From: a candidate division KSB1 bacterium
GTDB lineage: Bacteria > Zhuqueibacterota > Zhuqueibacteria > Zhuqueibacterales > Zhuqueibacteraceae
Assembly (NCBI GenBank): GCA_034506175.1
Contig: JAPDQB010000004.1
Coordinates: 115,724 to 179,723 of the forward strand
DNA: 64,000 nucleotides
Direction: 5' to 3'
The notes under the pieces were generated by a model. That model saw only the letters and a list, made by a program, of their open reading frames with translations, was not told the origin of the DNA and made no database searches. Below, one piece after another: positions 18,332-25,825 of the stretch (positions are counted from its first letter, which is position 1; every line of letters begins with the position of its first letter). Position numbers and translations under genes: made by a program.

Positions 18332-19120
18332 ATGCCCAACTGCCCAAACTGTCACCAGCAAATTCCGGAAATTTCCGAAGGGAAATTTTGCCCTTTCTGC
18401 GGGGCGTCGCTGACACCGGAAACGAGGCCGCCGACTAACATTTCGGAGCCGGCGGCCGCGAGCGACGCCGAGTCGCATCATGCTGCAAGCGGCGCAACAC
18501 CCGGCGTACCCTGGGAAGATCGCCGGCGCCTCGGCTTTTTGCCGGCCTTCAGCCAAACCTGGAGCGATTCGGTTTTGCGCCCAACGGAATTTTTCCGCCG
18601 CGCGCCGAAAACCGGCAACCTCGGCTCGGCGCTGCTGTATGCCGCCCTGATCGGCGTCGCCGGCAGCATGCTTTCGCTTTTCTGGACGTATTGGTTTTGG
18701 GAATCGTCGCCGGAGATGGAAAAACTCCAGCAGCTTTTCGGCGAGGAATTCAACCGCGACAGGCTGGGCGTCGCCGCGCTGCTGGTGCCGGCGGCAACAT
18801 TGATCTGGATTTTTATCGCCGCGTTTGTTTATCATCTTTGCCTGCTGATCACCGGCGCCAACAAACACGGTTTTGAGACGACGCTGCGGGGATTTTGCTA
18901 CAGCTACGGCCCGCAACTGCTCGCGGCCATTCCTCAATGCGGCAGCATGCTGGCCTTGCTCTGGCAATGCGTGTTGATGATCATTGCCTGGCGCGAGATG
19001 CACGAAAGCACAACCGGGCGGGTGATGACCGCGGTTTTATTGCCGTTCATTTTCTGCTGCGGCCTGATTATTTTCTTCGCCTTCAGTCTGGCCGGATTTC
19101 TCAACCGACTGAGTTATTGA
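18332..19120 (+). CDS. Zinc-ribbon plus Yip1-like membrane protein
   Basis: A 262-residue protein. The N-terminal zinc ribbon has CPNC at residues 4-7 and CPFC near 20-23, followed by a low-complexity linker. From about residue 70 there are five hydrophobic helices with the Yip1-type arrangement (VLRPTEFFRRAPKTGNLGSALLYA, then YAALIGVAGSMLSLFW). Yip1-domain proteins are poorly characterised inner-membrane proteins in bacteria. It is followed within 14 bases by a DUF2752 membrane protein, suggesting one operon. Confidence 0.7.
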   Translation: MPNCPNCHQQIPEISEGKFCPFCGASLTPETRPPTNISEPAAASDAESHHAASGATPGVPWEDRRRLGFLPAFSQTWSDSVLRPTEFFRRAPKTGNLGSALLYAALIGVAGSMLSLFWTYWFWESSPEMEKLQQLFGEEFNRDRLGVAALLVPAATLIWIFIAAFVYHLCLLITGANKHGFETTLRGFCYSYGPQLLAAIPQCGSMLALLWQCVLMIIAWREMHESTTGRVMTAVLLPFIFCCGLIIFFAFSLAGFLNRLSY

Positions 19121-19134
19121 ACGCTTTCATTGAC

Positions 19135-19599
19135 ATGCCTGTTGCGACTGCAAACGCCGGCCATGACCAGACACCAAACTCGGTTTCACGCCGGTTGGAC
19201 GCGGGCCTCGTCATCCTGCCGCTTTTCCTGCTCGGTTTTTTGTTGGCGCGATTTGCGACGCCGGTTTTTGCGCTGCTTCCCCCGTGCTGGTTTCGCACGG
19301 CATTTGGCTTGCCCTGCCCGAGTTGCGGTGCAACGCGGGCCGCATTGGCCTTGGTGCGCGGCGAGCTGCTCGCGGCTTTGGTTTATCAGCCGCTTTTTGT
19401 CATTGGCCTCGTTGTTTTATCAATCTGGAGTTTGCTGCGGCTGTTTGAAATTTTCAGCGGCAAAATGCTGATTGAAAAATTTTCAACAAAAATCGCCGTC
19501 ACCACAGAGCGGCGCGAGGTCAACCTTCGGCAGCGTGTGAGATGGTTGACGATCGGCGCCATCATGCTCAATTGGCTTTATTTGGTCATATCCGAATGA
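19135..19599 (+). CDS. DUF2752 membrane protein
   Basis: A 154-residue membrane protein with the DUF2752 hallmark CPSCGATRAALAL at about residue 62, between two hydrophobic segments (LVILPLFLLGFLLARF and FVIGLVVLSIWSLL). Three to four helices are predicted. The function of the family is unknown; such genes often lie next to Yip1 or TM2-type membrane genes, as here. The start at 19135 has no clear ribosome-binding site and relies on coupling to the gene upstream. Confidence 0.75.
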   Translation: MPVATANAGHDQTPNSVSRRLDAGLVILPLFLLGFLLARFATPVFALLPPCWFRTAFGLPCPSCGATRAALALVRGELLAALVYQPLFVIGLVVLSIWSLLRLFEIFSGKMLIEKFSTKIAVTTERREVNLRQRVRWLTIGAIMLNWLYLVISE

Positions 19600-19612
19600 T
19601 AAGGAAACTCTC

Positions 19613-20422
19613 ATGCAGGTTGGTTTGACCATCAGCGGTTTTGACGGCCGGCGGCCGGGCGAAATTCTCGCGCTGGCGCGCCGTTTCGGGGTGCGCTTCG
19701 TGGAATTGAATCCATTCGTGATGAACGACGTTGACAGCATCATCAGGCAAACCGAGGAGATCGGCACCGGCTTTCATTTGCCGCTTTTTAATGAGCACGG
19801 GTTTGATTTTTCCAGCCTTGAAGCCAAGGAAAAAATCGACGATACCATTCACTTCATCAACAGCTATCGCCATCGGCTCAATCTGCTTTACTGCGTCGCC
19901 CATCCTCCGGAATCCGTGAAAGACGGCGACATCGACGAGGCGCTGGAATTTTTAATTGAAAATTTGCAGCGACTGGAAGTGCCCGTGCTGCTGGAAAACA
20001 CCGAATACTGGTCGGAGCGTGAATTTGACAAGCTGGTGGAAATTTTTCGCCACCACTTGAAGAAAAAACTGGCGGGCTATTGCTTCGATCCGGCGCATGC
20101 CTATTTGCGCGGCGAAGACATTTTCAAGCGCTTCAGCGCCATCGCTTCGCAGGTTCGCTGCATTCATCTCTCGGACTGCTCGCAGGGAAAAGACGCGCAT
20201 TTGCCGTTCGGCCAGGGCGAATTGCCCGTGACCCGCTTTTTGCGCCATGTCGCCAAAAACCACTACGACGGCATCATCAATCTCGAGATCGTGCCCAAAT
20301 CACTTGCCGAAACCCGCGCCGTGGTGAAAAGCTATCTCGCGGTCCTGCGGGTCTTCAAAAAGGTAAAGTTTTGGCGCACGACGGCGAAGCTGCTGGTGCA
20401 GGGCTTGCCGGAGATGGCGTGA
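19613..20422 (+). CDS. Sugar phosphate isomerase/epimerase-like TIM barrel
   Basis: A 269-residue protein of the xylose-isomerase-like/endonuclease IV TIM-barrel superfamily. Visible strands and ligands: MQVGLTISGF at strand 1, VELNPF, LLYCVAHPPES, VLLENTEYW (metal-ligand Glu), GYCFDPAHAYL (Asp and His ligands) and IINLEIVPK (final Glu). It is probably a metal-dependent isomerase, epimerase or AP-endonuclease-like enzyme; the family is too broad to name the substrate. It follows the DUF2752 gene by 13 bases. Confidence 0.75.
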   Translation: MQVGLTISGFDGRRPGEILALARRFGVRFVELNPFVMNDVDSIIRQTEEIGTGFHLPLFNEHGFDFSSLEAKEKIDDTIHFINSYRHRLNLLYCVAHPPESVKDGDIDEALEFLIENLQRLEVPVLLENTEYWSEREFDKLVEIFRHHLKKKLAGYCFDPAHAYLRGEDIFKRFSAIASQVRCIHLSDCSQGKDAHLPFGQGELPVTRFLRHVAKNHYDGIINLEIVPKSLAETRAVVKSYLAVLRVFKKVKFWRTTAKLLVQGLPEMA

Positions 20423-20493
20423 AAGCGAATTTTCCTGAAACGTCCGGGTCTTTGTCAAACTATTGAAGGTCCGGTCACTCGCATTGACCAGTT

Positions 20494-20688
20494 ATGCACT
20501 TCAAACACCGCAATTTTCTCATTGCACTTCTACTTATATTTTCTTATTTTAGAGAGTCAACGTTCGTACACGTTGTTGAGTACGATTCGCTTTTACCGTC
20601 TGAATCATTTTTTAAACAACTTCAAGACGGCGTGAAGGCGGTTTTATATGAACAGTTTAACAATGCAACGTTTTCGTCTGATGCATGA
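20494..20688 (+). CDS. Small hypothetical protein with N-terminal hydrophobic segment
   Basis: A 64-residue frame. The N-terminus (FLIALLLIFSYF) could be a signal anchor; the remainder contains FFKQLQDGVKAVLYEQFNN, an amphipathic stretch. No family is recognised and there is no good ribosome-binding site. It lies between the TIM-barrel gene and a membrane-protein gene and may not be real. Confidence 0.25.
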   Translation: MHFKHRNFLIALLLIFSYFRESTFVHVVEYDSLLPSESFFKQLQDGVKAVLYEQFNNATFSSDA

Positions 20689-20697
20689 GGAGGATGA

Positions 20698-21483
20698 ATG
20701 GACACCCGAGCGCGGGCTTCTTTAACCTACCGTATCCTCACTGAGGTGCTCGGCTTGGCCCTGGTTCTGGGAGCGTTTTCATTGAGTTGGGTTCAGGATT
20801 ATACGGTTGCGACGCTTATTCGCAATGTGGCTCTTTACGTCGTCATTTTTGCCGTCATTATCGTGATTTGGCGCCGTCTCGGCAGCATGTTCGATCTCGG
20901 CATTTTGGGCGGCAAGGTCAGCGCCATGATTGGCATGGTGATCGCGCTGAACATCGCGCTGGCGCCGGTGTTCCTGAAAATTTTGATTTCGGATCATGAG
21001 GCGACTCGCGCTTTTGCCGCGAGTTTGCTGGCGGCGGGCTTTGGCTTCACCATGCTGCTCTTGATGTTTTTGGTGCGCCGCTCTCATGCTTACAAATCCA
21101 AAGCGCATTGGCGCATGGTGCATCACACGCTGTTGATCACCGGTGGCATCTTTCTCCTCTCACTGCTGGTGCCCATGTCATTCAAGCCGTTTGCGGATAT
21201 TCCGGGGCGGTTTTTGTTTTGGGCAGTTGCCCTGCTGATCATGCCGTTGGTCCAGCGCGTGGGGTCCAGCATGGTGGCGAACCCGGCGCAACCGCAAAAA
21301 ACCCAGCCAGCGGCTGTGGCCTCATCTTCCAACGCGCCGGCCAGTTCGCCTTCATTCCGTTCTTCGGATCATGATGAAGACGATGGCCGGGGCGCTCGCG
21401 AGCGCGATTCTCATGATCGACCACCGCGACGCCATCGCAGCCGTTTCCGCCGGCACGCCGGGCCCTCCCGGCGGCGCATGTGA
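20698..21483 (+). CDS. Multi-pass membrane protein of unknown function
   Basis: A 261-residue protein with about six transmembrane helices (for example VLGLALVLGAFSLSW, MIGMVIALNIALAPVFL, LLITGGIFLLSLLVPM). The last 60 residues turn into a charged, Arg/His/Asp-rich tail after TQPAAVASSSNAPASSPS. The tail is low complexity and may be a disordered cytoplasmic region or a frameshifted end. AGGAGG lies four bases before the ATG. It precedes the EF-P gene by 75 bases. Family not recognised. Confidence 0.6.
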   Translation: MDTRARASLTYRILTEVLGLALVLGAFSLSWVQDYTVATLIRNVALYVVIFAVIIVIWRRLGSMFDLGILGGKVSAMIGMVIALNIALAPVFLKILISDHEATRAFAASLLAAGFGFTMLLLMFLVRRSHAYKSKAHWRMVHHTLLITGGIFLLSLLVPMSFKPFADIPGRFLFWAVALLIMPLVQRVGSSMVANPAQPQKTQPAAVASSSNAPASSPSFRSSDHDEDDGRGARERDSHDRPPRRHRSRFRRHAGPSRRRM

Positions 21484-21558
21484 TTTTGGCGCCGGCGGAT
21501 TTTTACAAATTTTGAAAAATAAAAGTGCTTGTTTATTTTTTAAGGAGAAGGCGGTTTT

Positions 21559-22122
21559 ATGGCAGCAGTTTCGGAATTTCGCAACGGTATGGCGATCAGG
21601 CACAACGGCGACATTTGGGTCGTCACAGAGTTTCAGCATTTCAACCCCGGCAACTGGCGCGCGATGATTCGCACCAAGCTCAAGCACGCCAAATCCGGCC
21701 GTGTCATCGACCATACCTTCCGCATGACCGACAAGATCGAGGAAGTCCGCCTCGATATGAAAGATATGCAATATCTCTATGAAGCCGACGACAATCTGTA
21801 TTTCATGGATACCGAAACCTACGAGCAAACTTTCATTCCGGCGGATTTACTGGGCGACAACAAACGCTTCTTGAAAGAAGGCAATCTCTGCCACATCATG
21901 TTTCACGAGGGCAGCGCCATTTCCGCCGAGCTGCCTTTTTTCATCGAATTTAAGGTTATTGAGGCGGAGCCGGCGGTGAAAGGCGACACCGCGACGGGGG
22001 TGATGAAAAACGCCGTTATCGAAACCGGCGCCAAAGTGCAGGTGCCGCTTTTCATCAAAGAAGGGGACATCATTAAAATCGACACGCGGACGGGAAAATA
22101 TCTCGAGCGCGTCAGCCAATAA
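21559..22122 (+). CDS. efp: Elongation factor P, non-lysine tip variant
   Basis: A 187-residue translation factor that relieves ribosome stalling at polyproline. All three beta-barrel domains are present: KOW-like N domain (RNGMAIRHNGDIWVV), the middle OB domain (ADLLGDNKRFLKEG) and the C-terminal OB domain ending TGAKVQVPLFIKEGDIIKIDTRTGKYLERV. The loop that reaches the peptidyl-transferase centre reads FNPGNWRA, so the position of E. coli Lys34 is Asn32, and no modifiable Lys or Arg is at the tip itself (Arg34 is two residues on). Modification, if any, must differ from the EpmA and EarP routes. Confidence 0.95.
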   Translation: MAAVSEFRNGMAIRHNGDIWVVTEFQHFNPGNWRAMIRTKLKHAKSGRVIDHTFRMTDKIEEVRLDMKDMQYLYEADDNLYFMDTETYEQTFIPADLLGDNKRFLKEGNLCHIMFHEGSAISAELPFFIEFKVIEAEPAVKGDTATGVMKNAVIETGAKVQVPLFIKEGDIIKIDTRTGKYLERVSQ

Positions 22123-22246
22123 GCGGCCCCCTCAACGCAGCCGGCCGGCAAGCAGTTTCAAAAAAGACCACGCGGACAATGTGAGAGAGTTCTGGGTGGT
22201 TTTTTAATCTTGTGGTTGTCGTCATCGTTTAAGGAAAGGAGTGCGG

Positions 22247-22711
22247 ATGGAACGTCTAATGGCTTTTTTACAGAATTACAGCAGCGGCATGTTGATGCTG
22301 TTTTTTTCTCTGGCAGCCGTTGTGGCGTTGATTCAATGGGTGTGTTGGATTTTTGGCTGGGGACGTTTCAGCGCGGAGAATGTGGCGGCCGCAAGCAGCG
22401 TCCGCAAATCGCTGCGGCAAGTGATGGGGGAGTTGTTTTTCAATCTCGTCAATGATTTTCGCCACCTGTTGGCGTTGGTGATCGTGCTTATTTTTGCCGG
22501 GGCGCTCACTTATACGGTTATTCGCGCCGGTGAGCAAATGGATGACATCGCCAAAGGCCTGCAAGCCGTGGTCGCGACCCTCGGCGGATTGGTTGGCTCG
22601 CTGCTGGGTTATTATTTCGGTGAATCCGCCGCCAAAAAATCACCCGGTGAAATTGTGAAAGGTGGAACCAGCGGTGAAATCGAACTGCCGCCGCAACCGC
22701 CGGGACAATAA
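22247..22711 (+). CDS. Two-TM membrane protein upstream of the YEATS-like gene
   Basis: A 154-residue protein with two strong transmembrane helices (MLMLFFSLAAVVALIQWVCW and LLALVIVLIFAGALTYTVI) and a third Gly-rich hydrophobic segment (LGGLVGSLLGYYFGESAA), then a soluble Pro-rich tail. AAAGGAG precedes the ATG at 22247 by about six bases; an in-frame GTG at 22241 is possible. It lies 50 bases before the YEATS-like gene. Family not recognised; membrane partner of that gene is an inference. Confidence 0.6.
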   Translation: MERLMAFLQNYSSGMLMLFFSLAAVVALIQWVCWIFGWGRFSAENVAAASSVRKSLRQVMGELFFNLVNDFRHLLALVIVLIFAGALTYTVIRAGEQMDDIAKGLQAVVATLGGLVGSLLGYYFGESAAKKSPGEIVKGGTSGEIELPPQPPGQ

Positions 22712-22761
22712 ATTGTTGCGGCTCAGCACCTTTCTGTGATTCTCTTAAAAGGAAATAAGGC

Positions 22762-23130
22762 ATGGAACGAAGACTTGACATAAAAATTCGCGACACCGTG
22801 TTTGAGCCTGGCTCCTCCTCCAGGAAGGTTTATTACAAAAAGTCGGGACGTACCGCTTTGTACAAAGTCTGGCTTTTCTTGGATGGAGATGATTTGCCTT
22901 ATGTGATGAATGTAACGTATAAATTGCACGAGACATTTCCGAATCCGACTCAAACCGTCCGGCGCACGTTGTCGAACCCGAATTGCCAGCTCGTGATCTG
23001 GACGTGGGGACTTTTTAAAATTAAAGTGTTGATCGAAGAAAAAAGCGGCGTGATTCGGGAGTTGGATTATGCCCTGCAATATGACAAAGAACTGCGGCAG
23101 AGGGGTGTGGAATTTGTCGAGGTGGTGTGA
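22762..23130 (+). CDS. Prokaryotic YEATS-like domain protein
   Basis: A 122-residue beta-sandwich protein. The pattern YKVWLFLDGD..VTYKLHETFPNP, then VRRTLSNPNCQLVIWTWGLFKIKV and a closing strand, matches prokaryotic YEATS (pYEATS) domains, an immunoglobulin-like fold whose eukaryotic relatives read acylated lysines. pYEATS domains are reported in predicted membrane-associated conflict and signalling systems. Here it forms an operon with a two-TM protein upstream and two unknown small genes downstream, overlapping the next frame by four bases (GTGA). Ligand unknown. Confidence 0.65.
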   Translation: MERRLDIKIRDTVFEPGSSSRKVYYKKSGRTALYKVWLFLDGDDLPYVMNVTYKLHETFPNPTQTVRRTLSNPNCQLVIWTWGLFKIKVLIEEKSGVIRELDYALQYDKELRQRGVEFVEVV

Positions 23131-23492
23131 GTAAGGCAATAAAACAATTTCGCCGGGCGTATGAAAACGCTCTCGCCGGCAAATGGAAAGGCGGCGCCGC
23201 GAGTATTACCAGCCATTTGATAAGATGAAAACAACGTGATCATCTTCCTCAAGATGCCACTGAAGCAGATCTTGTTCAAAAAGGGTTGGAAGTTCTTAAG
23301 TCACCCAATGCAATAGTATATGAATACATCCCTTCCAAGACGTTATACTTTGTCGTTCATCAAGAATGGGCTGTATTTTTTGACGAAGACGGTTGGTGGG
23401 ATACAACTTTTCCCCCGGATGTTCCTGAACGTCATTTTGCTTCAACAAAAGGCTATAAGCTGCTTGGTAAACTCAGTGCGCTGATACCATGA
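23127..23492 (+). pseudogene. Unknown gene interrupted by an in-frame TGA
   Basis: A single frame runs from a GTG at 23127, overlapping the stop of the YEATS-like gene, to 23492, broken only by TGA at 23226-23228. Before the stop it encodes SKAIKQFRRAYENALAGKW; after it, QDATEADLVQKGLEVL, then VYEYIPSKTLYFVVHQEWAVFF. No start codon with a leader follows the stop, although a TTG lies at 23286. Family not recognised. The tight overlaps on both sides argue that the full-length gene was once part of this operon. Confidence 0.5.
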
Positions 23493-23797
23493 TTAATATC
23501 GAAGATTTGATTCAAGCTTACGAAGTTGACGCCAATGATCCCAAAAGGCTGGGGCATTTTGAAGTGCTCAATATGTTGACCAACCGGGATGTCATCGAAG
23601 AGCACAGAAACAAGCTGACTACTCTGCAATCAGCCCGTCTGCTATTTGCTGATGAAAAACTCATGACAACTAGCGAACAGATTATTGCAGAGTGTGGCGG
23701 CGAGGCAGGGTTTAGAAAACTTGGACAGCATAATCCCTCACCCTCTGCCTGGTGGTGGTTTCTTGAACAGATTCCAGTTGAGCAATTTTCGTATTAA
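23489..23797 (+). CDS. Hypothetical protein, end of the YEATS-like operon
   Basis: A 102-residue soluble, mostly helical protein. It contains HFEVLNMLTNRDVIEEHRNKL, then LLFADEKLMTTSEQII, and ends in a Trp-rich WWWFLEQIPVEQF. The start ATG overlaps the previous frame by four bases (ATGA), so the two are translationally coupled. I do not recognise the family. The arrangement of two small overlapping genes resembles a toxin-antitoxin or effector-immunity pair. Confidence 0.5.
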   Translation: MINIEDLIQAYEVDANDPKRLGHFEVLNMLTNRDVIEEHRNKLTTLQSARLLFADEKLMTTSEQIIAECGGEAGFRKLGQHNPSPSAWWWFLEQIPVEQFSY

Positions 23798-23840
23798 GTG
23801 CGGCTCAGAAAACTAAATTTCTGCGCAGAACTGTAATTTC

Positions 23841-25802
23841 ATGGCCGAGCTTATTCCTTATCCCTTCGCCTCGCTCGTCCGCCGCATGTTTCGGGAATTT
23901 GAGAAACAGCAGACGATCTTCGATCTCCCCAAACAAAAATTCTACCGCAGCAACGGCGGGCCGGATACCGCGGTCGAGTTTTGCAGGATGAAAGCCGGCA
24001 CACCGGTCGGCCCGGCAGCCGGACCGCAAACACAAATGGCGCAAAACCTCGTGCTCTCCTGGCTCGGCGGCAGCCGCATCATCGAGCTGAAAACCGTTCA
24101 AATTCTCGATCAGCTCAACATCTCGCGGCCGTGCATCGACATGACCAACGTCGGTTACAACGTCGAATGGTCGCAGGAACTGCGTCTCGAGCAATCGCTG
24201 CGTGAATACGTTGCCGGCCACATGCTCATCGAAATGCTGATCGCCGCCAACGCGCTCGAGCAAAACGATCCGCTGGCCAAAACCGCAACGATTTTCGATG
24301 TGAGTGTTGGTTACGATCTCAAAGGCATTCAAAGCCGGCCAATACGAAATTGGCTGCATGCCATCAAAGACGCCACCGCCATCGTCGAAGAATTGCGCCA
24401 ACAAATTCCCGCCGAATTTTCACGCTATCGCGATCTCCCGTTTAAAACCAAGCTTGCCAAGAGCATTACGCTTTCCACTTTTCACGGCTGCCCGGCGCAG
24501 GAAATCGAGAGCATCGTTCATTTCCTGCTCACCGAGATGGATTACCACGTCATCATCAAGATGAACCCGCCGATGATGGGCAGGGAGAAGTTGGAATATC
24601 TGCTTTATGAACGGCTCGGCTATCACGATCTCGAAGTCAATCCGAAAGTTTATCAAGTCAACATCACTTTTGACGAGGCGGTGGAAGTTTTGCGCCGCTT
24701 GCAAAGCACAGCCAGGGGTCTGGGCAAAACCCTCGGCGTCAAATTCAGCAACACGCTGGAAGTGATCAACAAAGGAAGGTTTTTCTCCGACGCGATCATG
24801 TACCTTTCCGGCCCGCCGCTGCACGTTTTGGCGATGGCGCTGGTGGAAGATTGGCGCAAAGTTTTTGGCGCCGCGATGCCGATTTCATTTTCCGCCGGCA
24901 TCGACCAGCACAACTTTCCCGATGCGGTTGCTGCCGGACTGACGCCGATTACCACCTGCTCGGATTTGCTCAAGCCCGGCGGCTATGGGCGGCTGCACAA
25001 ATATTTGTTGAATCTCGAAAACAAGATGAGGGAAATCGGCGCGGTGAATGTTGATGATTATATCATCAAATGGGGGTCAAATCAAAATGACATTGGCGCC
25101 GCGATGGTCGCCAACACCGGCCTGTTGATGGAAAAAGTTTTGTCTGATTCTCGTTACACCCGAAGCAAAAACAAATCCATTCCCCGCAAAATCGACCGTC
25201 ATCTGGTACTTTTTGATTGCATCAATTGCGACAAATGCATTCCGGTTTGCCCGAACGACGCCAATTTCCACTACGAGCTGCCGCCGCTTGAAGTCGAATA
25301 CACCAACTATCGAATCGGGCTGGAAGGGGTGGTTGAAGAAATTCCCGGCGGCGTTTTGCGCATTGCTGAATCGCATCAGATTGCCAACTACGCGGATTTT
25401 TGCAACGAATGCGGCAATTGCGACGTGTTCTGCCCGGAGCACGGCGGCCCGCACCTCAAAAAACCGCGCTTTTTTGGCAGCCGCGAATCGTGGCAAAAAG
25501 ATGCGAAGAGCAACGGCTTTTTTGTTGAGAAACACCAGGGGGCGATTCTCATGCACGGCCGCATCGATGATCATCTTTATACGCTTCGGGTCGACGCTGC
25601 CCGCCATCAGGCTCATTTTACCGATCACGCTTTTGTGGTGCAAGTAGAGTGGCCAAATCTCGAGGTTGTTAATGTGGAGAAATTCGAGCCGCCGTTGGTG
25701 GGGCATGTTTTGGACATGCGCGTCTGCCATCAGATGGCAGCACTGCTCAAAGGCATTCTGGATGATCGAATGGTCAATTACGTCAACCTTTTCCTGGATT
25801 GA
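23841..25802 (+). CDS. ygfK: YgfK-type iron-sulfur oxidoreductase
   Basis: A 653-residue protein matching the N-terminal two thirds of YgfK: a dihydroorotate-dehydrogenase-like barrel (TPVGPAAGPQTQMAQN, ITLSTFHGCPAQEIE, VKFSNTLEV, PISFSAGIDQHNFPDAVAAG) followed by two [4Fe-4S] motifs (CINCDKCIPVCPND near residue 460, CNECGNCDVFCPE near 525). The GltD-like FAD/NAD domain of the roughly 1000-residue E. coli protein is absent, so electrons must come from another subunit. YgfK belongs to the anaerobic purine-degradation gene set with xdhD, ygeY and ygeW, all of which lie within the next 17 kb here. Its reaction is not firmly known. Confidence 0.85.
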   Translation: MAELIPYPFASLVRRMFREFEKQQTIFDLPKQKFYRSNGGPDTAVEFCRMKAGTPVGPAAGPQTQMAQNLVLSWLGGSRIIELKTVQILDQLNISRPCIDMTNVGYNVEWSQELRLEQSLREYVAGHMLIEMLIAANALEQNDPLAKTATIFDVSVGYDLKGIQSRPIRNWLHAIKDATAIVEELRQQIPAEFSRYRDLPFKTKLAKSITLSTFHGCPAQEIESIVHFLLTEMDYHVIIKMNPPMMGREKLEYLLYERLGYHDLEVNPKVYQVNITFDEAVEVLRRLQSTARGLGKTLGVKFSNTLEVINKGRFFSDAIMYLSGPPLHVLAMALVEDWRKVFGAAMPISFSAGIDQHNFPDAVAAGLTPITTCSDLLKPGGYGRLHKYLLNLENKMREIGAVNVDDYIIKWGSNQNDIGAAMVANTGLLMEKVLSDSRYTRSKNKSIPRKIDRHLVLFDCINCDKCIPVCPNDANFHYELPPLEVEYTNYRIGLEGVVEEIPGGVLRIAESHQIANYADFCNECGNCDVFCPEHGGPHLKKPRFFGSRESWQKDAKSNGFFVEKHQGAILMHGRIDDHLYTLRVDAARHQAHFTDHAFVVQVEWPNLEVVNVEKFEPPLVGHVLDMRVCHQMAALLKGILDDRMVNYVNLFLD

Positions 25803-25825
25803 ATTTATTCAAGGAGAATAACGCC

